Source: Paramyrothecium sp. XJ0827 (taxonomy: Eukaryota; Ascomycota; Sordariomycetes; Hypocreales; Stachybotryaceae). From it: DNA of 64,000 bases. Positions 1-10,173 of the stretch are shown piece after piece. Position 1 is the first letter of the stretch. Every line of letters begins with the position of its first letter. The DNA lies in contig JAJFPB010000004.1 of NCBI GenBank assembly GCA_020881915.1, positions 4,340,001-4,404,000 on the forward strand, written 5' to 3'. Below the pieces are notes generated by a model, which was not told the DNA's origin, searched no databases, and saw only the letters and a list, made by a program, of their open reading frames with translations. A program made the position numbers and the translations under genes.

Positions 1-1
1 T

Positions 2-1333
2 GACTCCTTGAAAAGTTTCAAGTCTGCAAGACAGGCCCAGGTTCCCTTGAATCGGGTTGCGGATGACTCGCAATCAGGCGGGAACAGCAGGGGTTATCTG
101 CACACTTACCGAGCTAATCGCGATCTCAACTTGCTGTACTTCGACGGCACATCAGCTGCCAAAACAATTTCAGGTACGCTTGATGCCCAAGACTATGTGC
201 TCCTTGAGAATCGCTCGGCCAAACGTGGCATGGACGGCGAGGTTATTCGTGCAGAAAACCTGTGCAAGCTCGCAACTGAGTGGGGGTATGATGGCATCAT
301 GCGCATGGAGATCGGTTTCGAAGTCATCTTCTGCGACTTTAGCACTGGCCTCGAAATGGTCTCGGTGACAAGGTCGTTCATGCCGAAAGATATGCTCAGC
401 CCAGAGGATTGGCCATTGTTCCATCTCGCAAGGGCTGCGTCGCAGCGTTACGATGGACTAGGGGGAGATCGTGTGCGCTTTGACTTTTCATCCATGGTTT
501 CCGGTTTCTTCTTCCCGATCAACATCTCAAGCATGGTTCCCGGTAGGCCAGAGCTCAAGCGATTTGCCTCCGCTGGACCGGAGGAACTGAACGAGGTGAA
601 GAAGTATGTGCAAGAGATTGCCAGCCAGCCGAGACGGTTTACCATTAACTGGCAAACAATAACTGATATGATCGTGGCACGCTTTTCCGATGCCTTGACA
701 CTTATGGCATGGGACGAGAGTTCTCCGGATAACTTTGTCCGCGAACTTGAGCGAACCATACTGCCCTATTTTGACGCACCACCATTGCCGGGGGACGTCG
801 ACCCGGAAAGTGAGAAGAGAAACCTCACAAGTGAAGCTATCAGCAGATGCACAAATCATTATTTACTACCAGCGGCGCTCGCTATGGATGATTGGAGCCT
901 CGAAGACAACCTCATATACACAGCAATCGAAGCCGTAACTGGGAGCATTTGCGAGAGCCTCTTCACCGTACGGTCTATGCTACTCGATGCTTCACCAGAT
1001 CGCGCCTCTGGTGGGTATCGTATCAAGCCGGACCCAAAGCATGGAGCTCTGAGCAAAGCTCTCAAAGTCAGCCGCGCCGTGACTCGCGACATGATGGACC
1101 AGTTGGCATGGACCGCGTGGCGGAAGAAGCAGCCGTGCCCTCCCGACCAGGTCATGTTTGTGGCCATGTGGCCGTTTGGTAATGAAGAGGACCACTGGAC
1201 ACCGAGTTGCCGAACGCGGGAGGAGCTGGACAGGGTTCGCTGGGGTTACTGGAGGAAGCTTCGGGGTTCAAGCGAGATCCAGTGTCCCATCTTTCATCCG
1301 GACACTTGGCACTCGAATGAATTCAAGTTCTGA
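2..1333 (+). CDS. uncharacterised fungal protein, 5' end cut by the window
   Basis: The frame is open from the first bases of the window to a TGA at 1331-1333. The first initiator-like codon inside is a TTG, so the true start lies outside and this is the C-terminal ~443 residues. The visible part opens with YLHTYRANRDLNLLYFDG followed by SAAKT, a block I associate with a large family of uncharacterised fungal proteins that often begin with a signal peptide; that family link is from memory. The rest is soluble, acidic and Trp/Asp-rich with no motif I can tie to an enzyme. No intron is needed in the visible part. It runs toward the HET gene on the opposite strand, the two ends 249 bp apart. Function unknown. 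Confidence 0.75.
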   Translation, partial: DSLKSFKSARQAQVPLNRVADDSQSGGNSRGYLHTYRANRDLNLLYFDGTSAAKTISGTLDAQDYVLLENRSAKRGMDGEVIRAENLCKLATEWGYDGIMRMEIGFEVIFCDFSTGLEMVSVTRSFMPKDMLSPEDWPLFHLARAASQRYDGLGGDRVRFDFSSMVSGFFFPINISSMVPGRPELKRFASAGPEELNEVKKYVQEIASQPRRFTINWQTITDMIVARFSDALTLMAWDESSPDNFVRELERTILPYFDAPPLPGDVDPESEKRNLTSEAISRCTNHYLLPAALAMDDWSLEDNLIYTAIEAVTGSICESLFTVRSMLLDASPDRASGGYRIKPDPKHGALSKALKVSRAVTRDMMDQLAWTAWRKKQPCPPDQVMFVAMWPFGNEEDHWTPSCRTREELDRVRWGYWRKLRGSSEIQCPIFHPDTWHSNEFKF

Positions 1334-1582
1334 GGCACATTGTCATATTCTATAAAGACGGCGCATACGCTCTGGTGGATGGACATGGCGTTGTTTCCTC
1401 GAAACTTGACTGGTAATGTCCTTGATGACGATACGGCTCGAAGTTTGTTAGTCAGTATTGATTCATGTGAGCTATTCTTTTTGGACGAAATTGGTTGGAG
1501 GATTGTTTTTCAACGACTCTATGGCATCAGGTGTAAATTGAACGCTCAATTTCTGAGAGGAATCCTCTCCAACACATGACAG

Positions 1583-4168
1583 CTACACAAGGTCAATGTC
1601 CTCTGCTGGTGAATTTATCATACGTAATAAGTCCCCATCCATCATTCCGTGGATATAGCTTGCCCCCCGGAATTCAAAACGAGCCTGGCATTGTTCAATG
1701 TCGTCGCTGTTCTCCGAATCAGGCGTCAAACGACGAAGGACGGCCGGGGCATTCAACCCTGGCAGAAGCCACACCTCATCACCTGGCTTGACAGCCAAAG
1801 AAGCTAGGCCAAGGTATTTCTCGTTGATGGTGACGAGCTGCCGTCCTCCGTACATCGACTGGTAGGCTGATAGGAAACCTTGACAGTTTCTTGCCAAACG
1901 CGAGTGCGGCAGGAAATAACCGCTGCCGACAGGTCTTGAGTTGTCTTGAGTTACTCCTGCAGGCAGGTAAAAGTCTGCATCGCCTTCGTCGTTCGCCAAC
2001 TCTGCGTTCCGCAAAAGGCTGCATCTGAAGTCATTCCAATACCGAAGCACATCTGCGCGGCTGGGTAACCAGCAACCGTCGGCACCGTCGTGCTCCTCGA
2101 ACGCATCAAGATCTGCCAGGATTGGCTCCATGTCTTCCTTCATCGGGTCGTAGTCCAGATGGCTGAAGATGATCTGATTTTCAGTGGTGATCTCGAGTCC
2201 CAGCTTCTGACGAATCTTTCCATCGGCCGCGGCAAGGATGAGGAGAAGCACAAAATATCGAAAATGCACGCCTATTTCGTCCGGTGCTTGGCCATTGTCC
2301 AGTGAAGCATTGGCTAGGCTTCGAGGGGACATGTTCATGCATAATGTAGTCCAAAGGATCCAGGACAAGTACGACTTGTCTGGATAGCCACGTTTCCCTC
2401 TCAAAGATAGAACCAGGGTGAACCATGACCGGTCGAAGAGCAGTTTCTCGCCGGCCGTTGTACCCGATCGGCCCCCAACCATGGAAACTTCTCCAATGTA
2501 GTGTCCCTTGACTCGAAGCACACGGGAAATGGGATCAACCGTCTCAGGTGGAACATACGTGAAGCCTTTGTCTGCGGAGAAACTTCTGGGGATTGGATTG
2601 ACGCCTGCCATGCTGAAGTCGGGCACCCATGAAGGGAGCTCCCTGCGTCTGGTCTGTGAGTGGATGCAAAACGTGAGTATTCGGAGGTTGCCGCTGCTGG
2701 CGATTAGCTCCCTGGTCGTCTTGGAGTAGACCTCGGCCAGTGACAACCGATAATTCGACTGTAGCCGCTGGGTGGCAAAGAGATTGAAGAGCCCGTAGTA
2801 TGCATAGATCTTGTCACGAGGATCAGATGCCAAGAATGTCCAAAATTGATAGATGAGTTCTCGCAAGGCGAAAGATACCTGATACTGTTCCGCTGAGTCG
2901 TCCGTGTTCCCAGCGTATTTCCTGTATACTCGCCATTTGAAAAGCTCCGCCATGTTTGACATCACAGGGACGGCTATTTCCGATATGGGAGTGAAAGAGT
3001 GAGACTTCCTAGTACCATGCATGGTTTCCATATGCTCAATCGTCTCAGCCACGCGCCCAAGATGTTGCCACGGCACGACGTCTTTCCCGAGGTACACCAG
3101 CAGGGCGTTGGAGAGGATCGCCTCTTGCACAACCCATGCCCTTCGAAACCACTGTCTCTGATAGATGCTGGCTAGATCATCCCACTCCTCGGGTGAGATG
3201 TAGGGAAGGCCTAGTTTCTCGTACTTCTCCTTTGCCTTTCCCGAGAACGGCTCTATACTGCTCTCTTTGAAGTCTTTCAGGTGATTGTGAAAAGTTTCCA
3301 AGGTACGGAACCCAACAGCAGAGCGGCCATCCTCAGGGCCCAGCCACGCGACCACGTAAGCGGCTTTGGAGTAAATCGCATCCATCATGCTGACCTGAGC
3401 ACTCTTTTCTTCGATATCGTCCTGATTGATGCAGACAGCATCGGCCCAGAAGTATGTACTCGCTTTACTTGGAACAATAACGTCTTGCGCATCCTGCTGA
3501 TCGAGGTTCGTTTTCTGAGATGGAGCGTCCAGGAGAGCAGCAATCTCGCTGTGACCTTTGTCTCGTGCCACATCGATAGGAGTGGCGCCATTCTTGTTCT
3601 CGACGTCTTTTCGACAGCCGTGTCGTAGTAGTATTGGGATTGTTTCCGGTTTCCCGTTCCATGCGGCATAATGCAAAGCGTTGGATCCTTCGTCGTCGAC
3701 CTTGTTGATATCCGCACCGCATCGCAACCAAGTTTCCACCACGGAAACCTGGCCACGGCCAGCGGCACCATGCAGGTAGGTTCTTCCATGCGTACCATCC
3801 ACCGGATCATTGGCATAATCTGCCATTGTGCTGCGAGGGATCGTACTCAGCGCATCGTGGAGGTTTTTCTGGATACGTAACGCCATCCCATTGACGATCA
3901 CACGTATCCCATTCCCTGCGTCGTACTGGGCTGAGACGGCGTCAAAATGTGCTTTGAATGGATTGCCATGTGCAAATGGATTCCCCCACGTATAGGATAG
4001 ACAAAAGAAGGGAGCCATCTCATCTTGATCCATGTCATGCGGGGTGAGGGAGAAACAAAGGGTTCCATCGTCAGCCGGGTCTAGTCTTTGAAGTAATCTG
4101 ATCTGAGATGGTCGTGATAGTGGTTCATATTTGAATGCAGGCACTTCTTGGTCACTGTGAACTACCAT
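1583..4168 (-). CDS. HET-domain protein with ankyrin repeats inserted inside the HET domain
   Basis: An 861-residue, single-exon protein. The frame extends to 4237, but only through a GTG codon below a stop; the first ATG is at 4168. The HET signature is present but split: SYTWG at about residues 58-62 and the VNGMALRIQKNLHDAL block at about 92-107 come first, then about 130 residues later WADAVCINQDDIEEKSAQV (from about 241) and VVAWLG (about 272-277). The insert at about 127-214 is ankyrin-like: repeats around TYLHGAAGRGQ, NALHYAAWNGK and TPIDVARDKGH. The C-terminal two thirds is the usual poorly conserved HET tail. HET proteins trigger non-self recognition and regulated cell death in fungi. 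Here the ankyrin module could act as the sensor or partner-binding part; that role is inference. Confidence 0.9.
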   Translation of the reverse strand: MVVHSDQEVPAFKYEPLSRPSQIRLLQRLDPADDGTLCFSLTPHDMDQDEMAPFFCLSYTWGNPFAHGNPFKAHFDAVSAQYDAGNGIRVIVNGMALRIQKNLHDALSTIPRSTMADYANDPVDGTHGRTYLHGAAGRGQVSVVETWLRCGADINKVDDEGSNALHYAAWNGKPETIPILLRHGCRKDVENKNGATPIDVARDKGHSEIAALLDAPSQKTNLDQQDAQDVIVPSKASTYFWADAVCINQDDIEEKSAQVSMMDAIYSKAAYVVAWLGPEDGRSAVGFRTLETFHNHLKDFKESSIEPFSGKAKEKYEKLGLPYISPEEWDDLASIYQRQWFRRAWVVQEAILSNALLVYLGKDVVPWQHLGRVAETIEHMETMHGTRKSHSFTPISEIAVPVMSNMAELFKWRVYRKYAGNTDDSAEQYQVSFALRELIYQFWTFLASDPRDKIYAYYGLFNLFATQRLQSNYRLSLAEVYSKTTRELIASSGNLRILTFCIHSQTRRRELPSWVPDFSMAGVNPIPRSFSADKGFTYVPPETVDPISRVLRVKGHYIGEVSMVGGRSGTTAGEKLLFDRSWFTLVLSLRGKRGYPDKSYLSWILWTTLCMNMSPRSLANASLDNGQAPDEIGVHFRYFVLLLILAAADGKIRQKLGLEITTENQIIFSHLDYDPMKEDMEPILADLDAFEEHDGADGCWLPSRADVLRYWNDFRCSLLRNAELANDEGDADFYLPAGVTQDNSRPVGSGYFLPHSRLARNCQGFLSAYQSMYGGRQLVTINEKYLGLASLAVKPGDEVWLLPGLNAPAVLRRLTPDSENSDDIEQCQARFEFRGASYIHGMMDGDLLRMINSPAEDIDLV

Positions 4169-4586
4169 TGTTGCAATGCCTGGGTCCAAGTTCCTGCACG
4201 AGATAGTTTCCGAACAACTACTGGTGCGTCGATTCACATGCTAGCGAGAAAGAAGTTCGCGCCTATTTATGTTTGGGTAAGATTTAAGTAGCCGTATTGC
4301 TCGTATTCGCCTACCCTGGACTAGCATTCGTCGTTTCCCTGCTCCAGTCATTGGTGGTTGCGACTCATACCGACCGCCTAGGGTGGATCCTATCACAAGC
4401 ATGCAATCAAATTTCAAGCCAGTTCCATCATTTGGCGCGATTGTCTATGTTACTGCCTAGTGTTGTACTATTTGTAGCTATGCCATTGGCAAATCGACCC
4501 AATCCATCGATCTTCGAGGCTGAACCATGCTATAAACACGTTGGGATAGTCGGGCTTAGACGCACCTCCCGGCGGTCACACTCGCG
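4169..4586. other. intergenic, upstream of the HET gene
   Basis: Promoter side of the HET gene and 3' side of the LysM gene. A 140-residue plus-strand frame here starts at a non-ATG codon and resembles no family; I see no gene. Confidence 0.6.
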
Positions 4587-5243
4587 CTATGAGAAGATTG
4601 TCAGCAAATCAGTTTCAAAACAGAGAGAAAAACCAAGTGTAGCTTGCCTGGCAACCCAGCCCTGGGACTCCAAAGTGCCTCCACGAGCACAGTCGTTGAT
4701 AAGAGGTGCTAGGAGGTAGGTGCACATCACCTGATCAAGCTGCTTGGTCTTGTTGGTACCGAATGGGTTCTGGATCTCAAAGTTGAACTTGTTGTTACCC
4801 AATTCGGCGTTCCAACACCCGGTGTTTCGCTGCTCGTGAGTGTATGAGCCGGCAGCGGCGAGGCACCACTTGACGGCGGCCGTTTGAGCCCAAGGCTTGT
4901 TGTCACCCCACAACTTGGTGTTTTCTGCGGCGTAGCAGTTCTTTTCGACCGTAGGCTCGTATCCAATGGTGCGGACGCAAACGTGGTAGTTGGCCCAAAT
5001 GAGTTTGCAGTCACTGCCCACGGTAGGGTTCCACTTCTTGATGTCAGATTCCACGACGCCGTAGCTGCGGGCGATTCCTCGGCAGGTCTGGTCCTTTTGG
5101 ACAAGGTGGAACTCCTCGCAGTTGTCCACCATGCCGGGCTGGGTGGGCAAGGGCGTTTCGACGCTCTTCACCGTCGCCGTGGGAACGGCAAGCGAGAGGT
5201 TCGCAAAAGCAACAGCCATAGCTCCAAGGATTGAGGTTCTCAT
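4587..5243 (-). CDS. secreted LysM-domain protein, candidate chitin-binding effector
   Basis: A 218-residue protein from an ATG at 5243. Residues 1-19 form a signal peptide (MRTSILGAMAVAFANLSLA). One LysM module follows at about residues 43-93: EEFHLVQKDQTCRGIARSYG, then SDIKKWNP and CKLIWANYHVCV. The C-terminal ~110 residues are Cys-rich (NCYAAENTKLWG, AAVKWCLAAAG, TGCWNAELG) and may be a second disulphide-stabilised domain that I do not recognise. LysM modules bind chitin or chito-oligosaccharides, and secreted fungal ones often shield hyphae or blunt host chitin sensing. No intron is required. The last ~15 residues look less compositionally constrained, so the stop could differ if a 3' intron exists. 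Confidence 0.88.
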   Translation of the reverse strand: MRTSILGAMAVAFANLSLAVPTATVKSVETPLPTQPGMVDNCEEFHLVQKDQTCRGIARSYGVVESDIKKWNPTVGSDCKLIWANYHVCVRTIGYEPTVEKNCYAAENTKLWGDNKPWAQTAAVKWCLAAAGSYTHEQRNTGCWNAELGNNKFNFEIQNPFGTNKTKQLDQVMCTYLLAPLINDCARGGTLESQGWVARQATLGFSLCFETDLLTIFS

Positions 5244-5356
5244 GGTGACGGATTTGCTTTTTTGAAGAGGGGAGACTAGAGTTCAAGAGATATGTTGATC
5301 TGAGAGTCTGATCTGGAGGGATGAGGGGATGAAAAGGTTGGCAATGAGGATTAGCG

Positions 5357-5365
5357 ATATATATA
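5357..5365 (-). promoter_or_regulatory. TATA box of the LysM gene
   Basis: TATATATAT on the minus strand, about 115 bp upstream of the LysM start codon, a usual distance for a fungal TATA box with a short leader. Confidence 0.5.
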
Positions 5366-8300
5366 CTTGAATGGTGACAAGAACGACATCATGGAGATAC
5401 CGGGGAGACGGTACGAGTACAGACTTTCTCCATTCACGGAATGTAACCAAGACAAACTTCCAATGGCGGAATCCAGTCCACAAGGCTCCCCTCACCCATT
5501 GGGCACAATCCGCACCGGCTGTTCAATGTGTCCAGGGGATAAATTGACTCATCAGTGTTGAGCCACAGTCTGTCTTGAAGACGCACATTGAGTCCTCGTA
5601 TCGGCCGTGCCACTGCCTAAAGGTGCCTGGGGGATGCAGCAGCCAATGCAACGCTGGAGAATCCTCAACGGGGGAAAAAGATGTAGCCCTGTTCTGAATT
5701 GTACATACTCATTGGCTGCGCAGCCAAAGTACTTGCAGCTAGCAGGGGTCTGGAGAATATTTTCACGATGATGAACGTCAATACTAAGCGAAGCAGGATC
5801 GAGAACCCTGAGCGTATGGGAAACTGCCCCCCTTTAGCAGTGCTCTCCTGCGTGTTTGGTGCGTGCCCGCAATGAAATTGTATGCCTTGATGTAATTTCC
5901 GATAACTTGTAATGCCCTTGACTACCGGCGGCTCTTTTTGCTCTTTTCCCTCTGGCATCCCCCGCTTCATAGCCTACTCCAACCATGCCCAGGAGCTAAT
6001 TTTCCCCAGTGTATTAATAGTTCACAGGCCAAGAAAGCGACGAAATGCCTGCTGATGCAACGATGTACGGCGCAGGGATACTGATCAAGATGACCCCAGA
6101 AGTTCACGAATGATCCTGTAAGAGCAAATCTTCGAAAGGATCGCTTATTTCTATCCTGTCTTCGATGTTTGATCAAGCTAGAGCGTAGTATAGCCTCCAG
6201 GGTTCTTCTATGGGTGGCGGGCTCGTATGTTAAATGAGTGCTTGTTGAAAGGCTACCATGGGCTTTACCAACACCCAGGATCTTCTTCTGGCTGACGGCG
6301 TTCTGGGTTGAAGGAACCGAGCTATGATGTGATCTTACTCGTCAAATGTTCGTCTGTTGATATCCGAAGGACTCGAACTACTTCGTCATGCCGTGGTGTA
6401 CACAAACAACAAGTTGAGGTGGGAAAACGTATCAGAAAACCCCTATCGCAGCAAAGGAACAGCCAAAGTAACAATTTAGTCTTGATGCGATTCAATGGAA
6501 GCTGGCTTGCATGGCTTGCATGGCTTGCATAGCTTGCATGTAGCTCATGGCCCCGTGTTTCATGATACGAGCTTATGGGAAGAAAGCACCCCATGCTGCA
6601 TGCATGGAAATTACCTATTAAATGCAAGACCTCACGCACAAGCTTCGGTGCGGGTGAGATCCTGTGCTACCCGACGGTCCGATTTGGACATTGAAGAGCC
6701 GCACTAATTCGTGGTGGGATGGCTGCAGCGATATCTTCTGAGCGCGCAATCGCTGAACTTGCGAGATGAGCGCAATCGCGTGGCCGAGCTACGCGGCGCA
6801 TCTACAGTTGCCAAGGTCGGGGCCCTCTTACACACCAAGATGACCGGCATACGATCACAAGAGCACCGGCTGAGTTGCCGAGAGCCGATTTAGGAGCCGA
6901 GGGCTGATTCCTAAGATGAACCCGCATTTGCTCACTAGAACAGCGTTTGCCGTCTGATTGAACTCGGAGATTTCCCTGCAGTGTGAGACGGCATCGGCAG
7001 TGAGATACGCCCTTCATGGTCTGGATTATTGCTCGACTGACTTGATAGCCGCCACAGGGCTGATTGGAAGAGGGGCTGGGGGTCTACTCCTGAGATCGAG
7101 AGATGCTTGTCTGCGCCACCAGTCTGATGCATGCAAAGAGTTTTCCAGCCCGTACTGGTTTCTTGCCAGAGCCTCAAAAAGAAGTGTTGCTTACGGTTGA
7201 CGCTTACTTTCATGGTCACACAGACGGATCAGTGCTGAACGACACTCCACTTGACGAAAGCACCTTTATGCAGGGTGGTCATCAAGGTCTTGTGTTGGGC
7301 GGTGACGACGCTCGAAGGCAGACAATCTAGACGACGACGACAAAAATTTGCCTTCTAGATATTCACCATGGATCGATACGAAATGCAGGAATGCACATGA
7401 CCAACAGGCCCTGTCTTCTATAGACACCTGCATAACTAGCTTCGCTTCATGCCATGAGCCTCTGATCGCTGTGCGCTGGCAGCCTTTTGTCCATTCGCCT
7501 TGCGAGCGGTCCTTTCTGGCATCGCTTGATTGATACGATGCAACAATCCCCTAGTTCTAAACTGCCCAGGGCTACCATCTCAGCTGCTTCTTGGCGACTC
7601 GGATTCCTCGCCACCTTTTCCCATTTGGCCCATTGCCCTGGTCGACGTGGGATCCCCCATGTAAAAGCTATTTTTACACGCACATGGTGCGCTCATGTGT
7701 TTTTTTTGCCGTGGGTGGACGGGGAAGATTGCCGATGCGCAGAGAAGGGACTGATGTGATGACCTCGGGGGGTAAGTCAATTTGTTTTCTCCACATTAAT
7801 AGGTAGGATTTGCTCTACAGACCAATTACCCCTGGTTGGACAGTACCCGTCCATTGCCGGGTCTTGAGTGGAGCGTAGTGGACCGCATTGTAACCCCTCA
7901 CGTTGACAAGCTTTGTCCAGCCTTTTCCTTTCATCTTTTTTTTCCCACGTCACCAAGCCTGCCGCCTGGGGGAGTCAGTGTTCTCGTTTGCGCCCGTTCC
8001 GTGTCCATTGAAAGGGGCTCCTTGTTTCTTCGAACCTTTGTCCAAGTCGTTACTGACTACCCACCAATGGTCCCCTGTTCGCGTCTCCCCTGGATTCGCG
8101 GCCTTGTCGCAGGCCGACATGATTGACAACAGGCGAGCCATGGATTGGGAACAGACGCATCGAGGGACGAGGACATCATGTGGCTAGCTGCCAGTACTCA
8201 AAGCATTCCGCGTGTGTCGTCTGTGCTGCCCTACAGGCATTGGGACAACCCTTGCCTGGAAAACGACGCAGGCGAGGCTGCCACAAGCATGGCGAGACCA

Positions 8301-8940
8301 CAGTGAGGACAGTCTGGCACCTTCACAGCGTCAAGGGGTGGCCTTGCCTGGTACTGGATGGCGGTTTCAGCAACTCGCATCAACGCTGTTCCTTTATCAT
8401 GATCGAATGTCAACGCCCATGAGTCTTCCTCTGCGTCGAGAGGATGCGAACGACGGCTTCAAACCACGGCCTGTGATTCCTCCGTTGGGGATCGTGGGAC
8501 GACGACTTAGTCTGCTTGTGCAACGCAGACGGTCAAGCTCAAGGTTGTCAAGTGGCTGGCCACCATGATGGAAGTCGGATGATTGCTATCGTCGTTTGGA
8601 TGTGTGACACACAGTCGCAAAGGTCGTTTGGCTGGCATGGTTGACATCCTAGGCTCTCTGAGGAGGCGCGGCTGATATGCCTTCTGCGGGTGCTCGTTCT
8701 TGGAACCAGCTGTGGCAGCATACTCGTCTTCCAGCTCTGGGAAGGCCTCACGTGAGCAGGCCACGAAGCGTTCCCCTTTGCTGCCGCCGCGATCGTCCGT
8801 GACGGAGCCGACACCTGCCTCTGGCCCGACGACTCGGCCGGCCGCAGCCTCAGCCTCAGCCTCGCGCGCAGCCACTCCTGCCACCTGCAACAATCCCTTA
8901 TAGACGATAAATTCTCAACAGCTGTCACCCAAGCCGCAAG
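5366..8940. other. 3.6 kb gene-poor stretch
   Basis: The only open frames are 60-130 residues, mostly from non-ATG codons, overlapping on both strands and biased to Arg, Ser or Cys. None resembles a family and none is extended by plausible splicing. It holds the 9-bp repeat at 6504-6539 and no other structure I can support. Confidence 0.5.
6504..6539 (+). repeat. 9-bp tandem repeat, four copies
   Basis: Three perfect copies of GGCTTGCAT (6504, 6513, 6522) followed by AGCTTGCAT at 6531. It lies in non-coding DNA. Confidence 0.9.
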
Positions 8941-8941
8941 C

Positions 8942-9108
8942 GCGGTAGTCTAACGGTTAATCTCCCAGACTCCTTCCCCCTCCCAGTAACTCTGAAGCAG
9001 CATAAGGATGATCCAGGGAGGGCAACGGTTCGATCCGGGGCCGGTGAATTCCTGACGCAGGCCCGCACCCCGGTTCGAACCAGGTCCTTAGACTGGGTAC
9101 ATTTTTTT
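8942..9108 (+). other. degenerate tRNA-like / Pol III-like segment
   Basis: AGTCTAACGGTTA at 8947-8959 matches the D-arm/A-box of glutamine- or glutamate-type tRNAs. CCCAGACTC follows at 8964-8972 and CTCTGAA, like a CUG anticodon loop, occurs about 20 bases later. Two B-box-like elements follow: GGTTCGATCC at 9027-9036 and GGTTCGAACC at 9072-9081, then a run of seven T at 9102-9108. AGTCTAA (8947-8953) is perfectly complementary to TTAGACT (9088-9094). I cannot fold an intact cloverleaf, so this is probably a broken or rearranged tRNA gene, or tRNA-derived repeat debris. Confidence 0.3.
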
Positions 9109-9915
9109 GGCGATTTTTTGCAATTGGTACGTGAGATGCGTGATGTTTTTTTTATGCCTGTGATGCGGTGCACGGCGATGCAACGGTGATTTTGGTGGCG
9201 TTGTGCGGCTTCAACCTGCTCGCAATGTGAAGTTGGTGATGCTCGTCACGGAGGTGAGTGGGTGGTTTTGCGCGGCGATTAGCGGCGCAACTGGCAGCCA
9301 CCGCTGAGTTTGCGCGTGCGTGTGCCTCATGCAAGCACGGCGCGAATCAAATTGTGAAGTCACTGCCTTACTGTAGCACGAAATGAGTAAATCTACATAG
9401 TAGTGGTAGCAGAGTTCCTAATAAACGCTGCTCTCCAGGTTCAAGAACGCGTGGCGTGGTCCTCTCAAGATTTGTGTTAGTGATGGCAGCAAAGCCGTGT
9501 CTGCGCATCGGTGATGAGGCTCTGCAACGGGTGGCTGCATGACTTTTGGTGCGCAGCGTTTTCCCTTTGAGTCCCGTATCCAAAACACTAAACGGCGCTG
9601 TTGAAGATTAGGCACAAGCAAGAGCCACCACTTCTCCCGAGCCGCACATGATTTGACACTAGCTGTAAAGCCCACGACTTCATCATGAGTTTGCCAACCT
9701 TGCTCAGCTTCACCTCTGCTTCCCTCCAACTCGCCGGTCGAAATCTTCCCTGCGCTCGTTTGCTCATGCCTCGCTACAGGCGGGAAGCCCGAACTACTAC
9801 CCCCCTCCCCCCATCAACACGCGCTCTCACAGGAGCCGCAGGTCTCTTCGCCCTTCCATCGTCCGAGCCGTCATGGACGTGAAAACCAGTGGCATCACAA
9901 CGCAGCGGCGAAGCC
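9109..9915. other. intergenic stretch without a recognisable gene
   Basis: Only short overlapping frames in both strands, none with an ATG start and coding-like composition. A T-rich patch (9102-9152) and a pyrimidine-rich, C-rich patch near 9796-9815 are the only notable textures. Confidence 0.5.
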
Positions 9916-10164
9916 ATGATCAAGCTCTGCGACGCCCTGACCATCGACCTTCTGCCGAATCCACAGCAGCCGCTGTCTCCTGACGCAGCCATCGCCGAAT
10001 GGTGTCTCGACGGCGAACATGAAGCCATCGTCGAAGAGTACCTCAACGGCGTTCGCAAACCCATCATTGAACAGTACCTCGACGGCGTGCACGAGCTCGT
10101 TATCGAACTGTGCCCCCGACGGCGAACAAGAAACCCAGACCAAGGTCACGATGAGCGTCCGTGA
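9916..10164 (+). CDS. small unknown ORF with tandem 12-residue repeats
   Basis: The first ATG of this frame is at 9916; it encodes 82 residues to a TGA at 10162-10164. The middle contains three consecutive 12-residue units of pattern E-x-Y/C-L-D/N-G-x-x-x-x-I-(I/V). A fourth unit begins at 10105 but changes frame in a CCCCC run near 10113; the neighbouring frame continues the pattern with DGEQET. This suggests a one-base change has altered the C-terminus. No family recognised. It may be the remnant upstream part of the broken gene that starts at 10174. Confidence 0.35.
   Translation: MIKLCDALTIDLLPNPQQPLSPDAAIAEWCLDGEHEAIVEEYLNGVRKPIIEQYLDGVHELVIELCPRRRTRNPDQGHDERP
9997..10127 (+). repeat. 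36-bp coding tandem repeat, 3.6 copies
   Basis: Units start at 9997, 10033, 10069 and 10105 (last partial). They are imperfect and differ mostly in a way that keeps a 12-residue protein pattern, ending with AT(C/T)-type codons before GAA. Confidence 0.85.
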
Positions 10165-10173
10165 CCCGCCACA

